The notes under the pieces: generated by a model
Databases searched by the model: none
Told to the model about the DNA's origin: nothing
What the model saw: only the letters and a program-made list of their open reading frames with translations
Origin: Planctomycetota bacterium
GTDB lineage: Bacteria > Planctomycetota > J058 > J103
Assembly: GCA_003694875.1 (NCBI GenBank)
Contig: RFJN01000356.1
Location: 1 to 5,193, forward strand
Length of the DNA stretch: 5,193 nt
Direction of reading: 5' to 3'
Translations under genes and position numbers: made by a program
Part shown: one piece after another, positions 1-5,193 of the stretch
Numbering within the stretch: the stretch's first letter is position 1
Layout: every line of letters begins with the position of its first letter

Positions 1-1
1 G

Positions 2-2929
2 AGCGCGGGGCGGCGCCGCCGCGGGGGGCGAGCGGGGCTCGTCGCGGTGCTGCTCGTGGGGGCCGTGTTCGCGACGCCGGCGACGCTCGCGGCGGACGAG
101 CCCGATCCGCTGCTCGCCGAGGCGCGCGAGGCGCTCGAGACCGGTGCGTACCGGGAGGCGGCGCGCGGGCTCGAGGCACTGCTCGCCGAGCCCGGCCCGC
201 CGCTCGAGGCGCTCGATCTGTGGGTGCGGGTGCAGCGCGCGCGCGGCCGGATCCGCTCGCTGCGCGAACAGCTCACCGCGTGGGCGCGCGGCGAGGACGG
301 AGCCTCGCCGGCGTTCGCCACCGAGGCCGCGCTCGCGCTCGGGGAACTGCTCGTCGACCTCGACCCGCCGGCCGCGCTGCCGTGGCTCGACAAGGTGCTC
401 GCGAAGCGGCCCGACGATCTGCGGGCACGTGCGGCGCGCCTCGCGTGGCTCGTGTGGGCGGGACGGCGCGAGCAGGCGCGCGCCGAATGGCTCCGGGCGG
501 TCGAGGCGTTCAGCCGCGACGCGGCGGCACAGCGGGATCCGGCGTCGCTGCGCGCCATGGCGCGGATCGCGCAGCTCGCCGAACTGCTGCCGTCGCTCGC
601 CGAGCGTGCGCGGCGGCCGTTCGCCGAGCAGGCGCGCGAGCTCTACCAGCGGGCGTGGGAGGCGAGCGGGCGGCGCGATCCGTCGATCCTCGTCGAGTGG
701 GCCGCGCTGTATCTGCGCAAGTGGGATCTGCCCGAGGCGCGGCGTCTGTTGCGCAAGGCGCTCGAGCGCGATCCGCGACGCGCCGAGGCGCACGCGCTGC
801 TCGCCGAGAGCCTGCTCGAGGATCTGTACGGCGGCGCCGAGCGCTACGACGAGGCGCGGCGCGAGATCGCGCTCGCGCTCGCCACCGATCCGGGGTTGCC
901 GCGCGCGCTGCTGCTCGAGGGCGAGCTGCGGCTCGGCGACGGGCTGTACGACGAGGCGCGGCAGCGGTTCGAACGCGCGCTCGAGCGCGCCCCGCGCTCG
1001 CCGCGTGCGCTCGCGGGCAAGCTCGCCGCGCTCGTGCTCGCCGGCAAGTCGGCGCAGGCGCGCGCGCTGCGCGCCGAACTCGATCGCAGCCTCTCGAGCA
1101 CCCGGCGCGCGGAGCTGCTGCGGCGGCTCGCGGCCGCGCTCGACAGCCGCTTCCGGTATCGCGAGGCGTACGACGCCGCGCGGGCGGCGGTGGCCGCCGA
1201 CGCGCTGTACCCCCCCGCCTGGGGGCGGCTCGGGCTGTCGGCGCTGCGGACGGGCGATCTGGAGGCGGCGCGCACCTTCCTCGACAAGGCGCACGCGGCC
1301 GATCCCTACGATCTGTTCGTGTTCAATGCGCTCGAGCTGCTCGATCTTGTGCAGCGCGAGTTCGTCTCGTTCGAGACCGAACACTTCCGGATCCGCATGC
1401 ACCGCGACGAGCTGCCGTGGCTGCGGCCGTATCTCGAGACCGAGTGCGAGCGCGCCTGGGGCGAGCTGTCGCGCCGCTGGGGGGTGACGCTCGATACCAG
1501 GATCGCGCTCGAGGTGTACCCGAACCTGCAGGACTTCAGCGTGCGCGCGGTGGGCCACCGCTTCATTCCCGCCTCGGGGGTGACGTTCTGGCGCACGGTG
1601 ATCCTGGCCTCGCCGGCGGCGTTCCCGCCCGGCGCGCACGGCTGGGCGCAGGTGCTGTGGCACGAGCTCGCGCACGTGGCGAGCCTCGAGCGCTCGGGCT
1701 ACCGGGTGCCGCGCTGGTTCACCGAGGGGCTGAGCGTGTACGAGGAGTCGCTCGGCGATCCGCGCTGGGGGCGCGCGTGGGACGCCATGCTGCTCGACGC
1801 GATCGCGCGTGACCGCATCATGCCGCTCGCCGAACTCGATGCCGGCTTCAGCCGCCCGCGCTTTCCCGGCCAGGTGATGCTCGGCTACTACCAGGGCGGC
1901 ATGATCTGCCACTACGTGGCGCAGCGCTTCGGCCAACAGGCGCTCGGGGCGCTGCTCGACGGCTACCGCGAGGGGCTCGCGCTCGAGCCGCTGTGCGAGC
2001 GCGTGTTCGGGGAGCCGTCGCGCAGCTTCGATCGCAAGTTCCTCGCGTGGTTGCGCAAGCGACTCGGGGTCGAGCGCTACCGGGCGCGGTGCGACGACGC
2101 CTCCGAACTCGCGCGGCTGCGACGGCGCGCGCGGCGGCACAGGCGCGATCCCGCCGCGCTTGCGCGCTATGGACTCGCGTGCTGCGACATGGGGCGGTGG
2201 GCGGATGCGGAGATCGTGGCGGGGCGGCTCGAGGCGCTCGATCCCATGCACCCCGACGCCCGGCTGATCGAGGGGCGGATCGCCGCGCACCGCGAGCACC
2301 CGAAGCGCGCACTGCAGCTGCTCGCCGAGGCGATCGCGCTCGGTTGCTCCGATCCGATCGGCGCGCACCGGCAGCGGGCGCGGCTGCTGCTCGGGCTCGA
2401 GAAGCCGGCCGAGGCGCTGCGCGAACTCGAGGCGGCCAACCGGCTGTTCCCGCGCAGCCTCGAGCTGTTGCAGCAGCGGGCGCAGCTGTACGAGCAGCTC
2501 GGCAAGCCGGAGCAGGCGCGCGCGCTCGAGGCCGAGATCGCGCGGCTGCAGCCCGACGCCTTCCCGCTGTGGATGCGGCTCGGCAAGCGGGCGGCCGAGG
2601 CGGGGGACTGGAAGCAGGCGCGCTACTGGCTCGAGCAGGTGCCGCGGGTCGAGCCGCGCGCGCTCGAGGCGCACGCCTGGCTCGCCGAGGCGCTTGCGCG
2701 CACCGGCGGTCCGCAGCGGGCGATCGCGCGCGAACTCGAGGTGCTCGCGGTGCTCGACAAGGACGGCAAGTGGCTCGCGCGCACGCGCCGGCGCCTCGCG
2801 GAGCTGAAGGCCCCGGACGCCTCGCGGCCCGTGACGCCCACCGCCACCGCGCGCCCGCGGCCGCCGGAGCCCGAACGCGGCGGCCCGCGGGCCCCGAGCG
2901 CCACGGCGGTTCCGCGCCGGCGGTTCTGA
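2..2929 (+). CDS. Exported TPR protein with central gluzincin metallopeptidase (peptidase MA-like) domain, 5' partial
   Basis: Likely an envelope or periplasmic protein that joins TPR protein-binding scaffolds to a zinc metallopeptidase; the substrate is unknown. Numbering is from the in-frame GTG at 47. A hydrophobic stretch ending near TLAA (about residue 16) looks like a signal peptide. The frame stays open upstream to base 2 and encodes an Arg-rich run (RRRRGGRAG) just before that stretch, so the real start is probably upstream of the window and GTG 47 is internal. TPR-like helical repeats cover about 212-345 and 389-421. The catalytic region, about 438-680, has HELAH at 539-543 and WFTEG with E560, i.e. 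HExxH plus a third zinc-ligand Glu as in the peptidase MA-like gluzincins. More TPR-like repeats run from about 686 to 918, followed by a Pro/Arg-rich tail to the TGA at 2927. All expected metal ligands are present, so it is probably active. Family assignment is by motif only. Confidence 0.9.
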   Translation, partial: SAGRRRRGGRAGLVAVLLVGAVFATPATLAADEPDPLLAEAREALETGAYREAARGLEALLAEPGPPLEALDLWVRVQRARGRIRSLREQLTAWARGEDGASPAFATEAALALGELLVDLDPPAALPWLDKVLAKRPDDLRARAARLAWLVWAGRREQARAEWLRAVEAFSRDAAAQRDPASLRAMARIAQLAELLPSLAERARRPFAEQARELYQRAWEASGRRDPSILVEWAALYLRKWDLPEARRLLRKALERDPRRAEAHALLAESLLEDLYGGAERYDEARREIALALATDPGLPRALLLEGELRLGDGLYDEARQRFERALERAPRSPRALAGKLAALVLAGKSAQARALRAELDRSLSSTRRAELLRRLAAALDSRFRYREAYDAARAAVAADALYPPAWGRLGLSALRTGDLEAARTFLDKAHAADPYDLFVFNALELLDLVQREFVSFETEHFRIRMHRDELPWLRPYLETECERAWGELSRRWGVTLDTRIALEVYPNLQDFSVRAVGHRFIPASGVTFWRTVILASPAAFPPGAHGWAQVLWHELAHVASLERSGYRVPRWFTEGLSVYEESLGDPRWGRAWDAMLLDAIARDRIMPLAELDAGFSRPRFPGQVMLGYYQGGMICHYVAQRFGQQALGALLDGYREGLALEPLCERVFGEPSRSFDRKFLAWLRKRLGVERYRARCDDASELARLRRRARRHRRDPAALARYGLACCDMGRWADAEIVAGRLEALDPMHPDARLIEGRIAAHREHPKRALQLLAEAIALGCSDPIGAHRQRARLLLGLEKPAEALRELEAANRLFPRSLELLQQRAQLYEQLGKPEQARALEAEIARLQPDAFPLWMRLGKRAAEAGDWKQARYWLEQVPRVEPRALEAHAWLAEALARTGGPQRAIARELEVLAVLDKDGKWLARTRRRLAELKAPDASRPVTPTATARPRPPEPERGGPRAPSATAVPRRRF

Positions 2930-2950
2930 ACGGCGTTCGAGCGCGTGTTG

Positions 2951-2972
2951 CGCCCGCCGCGGTCGGCGGGCG
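2951..2972 (+). repeat. Perfect 9-bp inverted repeat (hairpin 1) in the gap before the sigma gene
   Basis: The arms CGCCCGCCG (2951-2959) and CGGCGGGCG (2964-2972) are exact reverse complements around a CGGT loop, giving a very stable all-GC stem 22 bases after the stop of the TPR-peptidase gene. No T-run follows, so a classical intrinsic terminator is not supported. It could pause or attenuate transcription, protect an mRNA end, or bind a regulator. In DNA this GC-rich, short inverted repeats also arise by chance, so function is uncertain. Confidence 0.55.
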
Positions 2973-2977
2973 GTTGC

Positions 2978-2996
2978 GCTGCCGGGAACCGGCAGC
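2978..2996 (+). repeat. Perfect 8-bp inverted repeat (hairpin 2) in the gap before the sigma gene
   Basis: The arms GCTGCCGG (2978-2985) and CCGGCAGC (2989-2996) are exact reverse complements around a GAA loop. It starts 5 bases after hairpin 1 and ends 22 bases before the proposed sigma start. The centre contains GGAACC (2985-2990), which resembles the GGAAC -35 core of many ECF-type promoters, so it may be an operator or promoter element and not a terminator. There is no T-run behind it. Confidence 0.5.
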
Positions 2997-3018
2997 CCGT
3001 GACGGGGGTAGCAGGGGC

Positions 3019-3651
3019 GTGGAGCGCGAGCTGGCGGACTGGGACGACGAGCGGCTGCTCGCGCGCTGCCGCGAGGCCGATCCGGCGTTCGTGCGCCGGG
3101 CGGTCTCGGTGATCGCCGCGCGCCGCTATCCGGCGCTCGTGCGCTATCTGTGCGGCTGGTTGCCGAGCCGGGAGGAGGCCGAGGACGTGGCGCAGCAGGC
3201 GCTGTTGCGGCTGTATCGGCACGCGCGCAACTACCGGCCCGAGGCGGCGAAGGTGCGCACGTGGCTGTACCGGATCGCCGGCAATCTCGCGCGCAACGCG
3301 CTGCGCGACCGGGCGCGTCGCCCCGCGTTCTCGCTCGAGGCGATCGACCGGGTGGTGGCGACCGCGCGCGAGGACGGGCCGCTCGAGCGCCTCGAGCGCC
3401 GGGAGCTGGCCGCCTGTGTGCGGGAGGCGGTGGGCGAGCTGCCGGAGGCGTTCCGCGAGGTGCTGCTGCTGTGCGATCTCGGCGGCATGAGCTATCGAGA
3501 GGCGGCGGAGGTGCTGGAGCTGCCGGTGGGCACGGTGCGTTCGCGGCTGTTTCGGGCGCGGGCGCGGCTGGAGTCGCGGCTGCAGCCGCTGCTGCTCGCG
3601 TGGGGCGACGGCACCGATCCGGGACCGAGGAGGAGCCGGGGTGAAGGGTAG
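3019..3651 (+). CDS. ECF-type sigma-70 family RNA polymerase sigma factor
   Basis: Alternative sigma factor that directs RNA polymerase to a specific promoter set. The 210-residue protein is typical in size for the ECF group. Region 2 spans about 36-101: REEAEDVAQQALLRLY (51-66) is the core-binding part of region 2, and RTWLYRIAGNLARN (80-93) matches the -10 recognition region. A variable linker (about 102-130) leads to region 4, about 134-188, with LPEAFREVLLLCDLGGMSY and the helix-turn-helix signature PVGTVRSRLFRAR (169-181) for -35 recognition. There is no region 1.1 or 3. GTG 3019 is chosen because the conserved N-terminal part begins just after it; the frame is open far upstream, but that stretch shows no sigma homology and lies over the previous gene. 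No well-spaced Shine-Dalgarno is seen: AGGGG ends one base before GTG, and a G-run lies at 3004-3008. The last 11 bases overlap the anti-sigma gene, indicating translational coupling. Confidence 0.94.
   Translation: MERELADWDDERLLARCREADPAFVRRAVSVIAARRYPALVRYLCGWLPSREEAEDVAQQALLRLYRHARNYRPEAAKVRTWLYRIAGNLARNALRDRARRPAFSLEAIDRVVATAREDGPLERLERRELAACVREAVGELPEAFREVLLLCDLGGMSYREAAEVLELPVGTVRSRLFRARARLESRLQPLLLAWGDGTDPGPRRSRGEG
3627..3635 (+). promoter_or_regulatory. Strong Shine-Dalgarno for the anti-sigma gene, inside the sigma gene 3' end
   Basis: GAGGAGGAG contains the consensus AGGAGG (3628-3633), 7 bases before GTG 3641. This fixes the GTG as the start of the overlapping anti-sigma gene. 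Because the site lies within the translated end of the sigma gene, ribosomes finishing sigma can restart on the anti-sigma frame, a common way to balance sigma and anti-sigma amounts. It is clearly better than the ribosome-binding signal of the sigma gene itself. Confidence 0.85.
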
Positions 3652-5193
3652 CGGGGGGCGGGGCTGCGAGCGTTGGCAGGAGGCGCTGTCGGCCTCGATC
3701 GACGGCGAACTCGGCGGGCGCGAGCGACGGGCGCTCGAGGCGCACCTCGCAGAGTGCGACGCGTGCCGCGCCCGGCGTGCACGGCTCTCGCGCGTGGCCT
3801 CGCTCGTGGGGCTGCTCGCGCCCGAGGGCGACGAGGCGAGGGCGGGTGCGCGGTTCGTCGAGCGGCTCGAGCGGCGGCTCGCCGCCGAGCCGCCGCCGGA
3901 GCGCGCAGCGTCCGGGCGCACGCGTCCCCTCGCAGTGCGGCGGGCGCGCTGGCCCGCCGCGCTGCGATCGCTCGCCCGGATCGCGGCGGCGGTGGCGATC
4001 GTGGTGACCGCCGGCTGGTGGGCGCAGGTGCTCTACCACAGGCTGCGCCGGCCCGAGCGCGCGCGAACGCCGGTGGTGTGGCGCAACGTGGCGAGCGAGG
4101 CTCAGCGGCCCGGACGCGGGCCCGGGCACGCGCCGCCGCGCACCGGGGCGGCGTCGAAGCTGGCAGCGGCGCCGCGCACCCCGCAGCCGCCCGAGATCGC
4201 GGGACAGCCGCCCGAGGACGAGGGGGGCGCGGGGGCGACAGACCGCGAGGCGGTCGCGCACGCGAACGAACCGCCGCCGCGCGACCCCGCCGCGGCGGCG
4301 GTGGCCGAGCCGGAGCCCGCGGTGGCGGGCGCGGACGCAGCGCAGCGTCGCTCGGAGACCGCACGGCGAGAGAGGGAGCGGGCGCGTGCCCTCGCGCGGG
4401 CGCGCCGGCTCGCGCGCCGGATCGCCGACCGACGGGGGGAGGAGGACGAGCGGATCGCGGCGGTCTACGAACTCGCGCGGCTCGCGCCACGGCTCGCGCC
4501 ACGGCACCCCGAGGCGCTGCGGCCGCTCGAGCGCATCCTCGCGCGTCCGGACGCCGCGGGATCCACCCTGTGGCACGAGACGGTGCGGGCGGTGGGGACG
4601 TTTCCGAGCCGCCACACCCTGCCGTGGCTTCTCGCCGCGGCCGAACACGACCCGGCGGCGTGCGCCCAGGCGCTCGCGCGGCTGCACGATCCGGCGCTGC
4701 AGCGCTGGCTCGCCGAGCGGGGGCTCGCGGGGCTGCGCGGACACGAGACGCCGCTGCGGGTGGCGGTGCGGGCGCTCGGGCGGCTTCGCTGTCGCGATGC
4801 CGCGGAGCCGATCGCGCGGCTTCTCGAGACGAGCCGCAGCGCGCGCGTGCGCGTGGCGTGTCTCGCCGCGCTGCGGGATCTCGGTTCTCCCGTCGCGCAG
4901 CGCGCCGCCCGCAGGGCGCTCGAGGACCCGTCCGCCCCGGTGCGCGTGGCGGCGGCACGGCTGCTCGCGCGCGTGCCGAGTTCCGCGGCGAGCGGGCCTG
5001 TCGCGGTGCGGCTTGCGGCCGAACGCTCGGCGGCGGTGCGGATCGCGCTCGCGCAGGCGCTCGGTGCGTGCGGAGGCGAGCCGGCGCGCGCAGCGCTCGA
5101 GCGGCTGCGCGAGCGCGACCGCTCGCTGTCGGTGCGCGGCGCGGCGCTGCTGTCGCTGCAGCGGCTCGACGGCGTGGGGCTGTTCGCCGACGA
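3641..5193 (+). CDS. Membrane-bound ZAS-type (zf-HC2) anti-sigma factor with C-terminal HEAT-like repeats, 3' partial
   Basis: Candidate regulator that sequesters the adjacent ECF sigma factor at the inner membrane. 517 codons are visible with no stop before the window end. The N-terminal zinc-binding anti-sigma domain (about 9-50) has C9 and the signature H35-x3-C39-x2-C42. One membrane helix spans about 114-131 (IAAAVAIVVTAGWWAQVL), with Arg residues on both sides. Residues about 138-232 are a low-complexity Pro/Ala/Glu-rich linker. Residues about 235-270 form an Arg-rich probable helix. A helical region follows, then HEAT-like repeats from about 368, marked by a recurring [VL]-R pair at 372, 403, 434, 466 and 498 (31-32 residue period). 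If the zinc finger is cytoplasmic, as it must be to bind sigma, the repeats lie in the periplasm. The GTG start is fixed by the Shine-Dalgarno 7 bases upstream and overlaps the sigma stop by 11 bp. It is much longer than usual ZAS anti-sigma factors (roughly 80-300 residues). The anti-sigma role is inferred from motif and position. Confidence 0.88.
   Translation, partial: MKGSGGRGCERWQEALSASIDGELGGRERRALEAHLAECDACRARRARLSRVASLVGLLAPEGDEARAGARFVERLERRLAAEPPPERAASGRTRPLAVRRARWPAALRSLARIAAAVAIVVTAGWWAQVLYHRLRRPERARTPVVWRNVASEAQRPGRGPGHAPPRTGAASKLAAAPRTPQPPEIAGQPPEDEGGAGATDREAVAHANEPPPRDPAAAAVAEPEPAVAGADAAQRRSETARRERERARALARARRLARRIADRRGEEDERIAAVYELARLAPRLAPRHPEALRPLERILARPDAAGSTLWHETVRAVGTFPSRHTLPWLLAAAEHDPAACAQALARLHDPALQRWLAERGLAGLRGHETPLRVAVRALGRLRCRDAAEPIARLLETSRSARVRVACLAALRDLGSPVAQRAARRALEDPSAPVRVAAARLLARVPSSAASGPVAVRLAAERSAAVRIALAQALGACGGEPARAALERLRERDRSLSVRGAALLSLQRLDGVGLFAD
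4481..4504 (+). repeat. Exact 12-bp tandem duplication within the anti-sigma gene
   Basis: CTCGCGCCACGG occurs twice back to back (4481-4492 and 4493-4504) in frame, encoding LAPR twice (residues 281-288). A shorter partial copy, CTCGCGCGG, sits directly before it. It is probably a slippage duplication in the helical region ahead of the HEAT-like repeats; the reading frame is preserved. Confidence 0.8.

Noticed and set aside
220..1812. + strand open frame of 530 codons in another frame inside the TPR-peptidase gene
   Set aside because: The translation is an Ala/Arg/Gly-rich shadow without motifs; the frame with TPRs and HELAH is the real one.
2951..2996. Rho-independent terminator after the TPR-peptidase gene
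   Set aside because: Both stems are strong, but neither is followed by a T-run, so only hairpins are reported.
1993..3018. Upstream extension of the sigma frame, which would give a 552-residue protein
   Set aside because: The extra part overlaps the peptidase gene, is Arg/Ala-rich and lacks any sigma or other domain; a start at GTG 3019 gives a normal ECF length.
2623..3921. Minus-strand open frame of 432 codons spanning the gap
   Set aside because: No domain, biased composition, and it crosses the ends of three convincing + strand genes.
4287..4298. Palindrome CCGCCGCGGCGG in the anti-sigma linker
   Set aside because: It lies in a GCC/GCG alanine-codon run and is expected from the low-complexity coding sequence.
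3492..4958. Long minus-strand open frame (488 codons) opposite the sigma and anti-sigma genes
   Set aside because: Its product is low-complexity Arg/Ala/Pro with no recognisable domain, and it is antisense to two genes with clear motifs; long shadow frames are expected at this GC content.
1..5193. tRNA, rRNA, CRISPR array, insertion sequence or phage attachment site
   Set aside because: No regularly spaced repeats, terminal inverted repeats, transposase-like proteins or RNA-gene signatures were seen; the window is nearly all protein-coding.

Overview
This is a very GC-rich window (about three quarters or more G+C by eye) that is almost fully coding, with all genes on the + strand. It holds three consecutive genes, and the outer two run off the window edges. 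High GC, GTG starts, long TPR proteins and an ECF sigma/anti-sigma pair fit a Gram-negative bacterium with large regulatory capacity, such as a myxobacterial/deltaproteobacterial lineage or a high-GC proteobacterium. The sequence alone does not settle the taxon.

Region by region: (1) 2-2929 encodes a large exported protein with a signal peptide, N-terminal tetratricopeptide (TPR) repeats, a central gluzincin-type metallopeptidase domain (HELAH plus a downstream FTEG glutamate, as in the peptidase MA-like family), more TPRs and a Pro/Arg-rich tail. (2) 2930-3018 is an 89-bp gap with two perfect GC-rich hairpins. (3) 3019-3651 encodes a 210-residue ECF-type sigma-70 factor with intact regions 2 and 4. 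(4) 3641-5193 encodes the cognate candidate anti-sigma factor. It overlaps the sigma gene by 11 bp and has an ideal Shine-Dalgarno inside the end of the sigma gene. The protein has a zinc-binding anti-sigma (ZAS/zf-HC2) head, one membrane helix, a long Pro/Ala-rich linker, an Arg-rich helix and at least five HEAT-like repeats, and is cut off by the window end.

Working model (inference): the anti-sigma protein holds the sigma factor at the inner membrane through its cytoplasmic zinc finger. Its unusually long outer part carries a HEAT-like scaffold that could sense an envelope ligand or partner. The TPR-metallopeptidase next door is also envelope-directed and may be a partner or a target of the regulon, but adjacency is the only evidence for that link. 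No RNA gene, CRISPR array, insertion sequence or phage feature was seen. The most notable items are the HEAT-repeat extension on a ZAS anti-sigma factor, the paired hairpins before the sigma gene, and a striking dependence of Leu and Asp codon choice on the next base.
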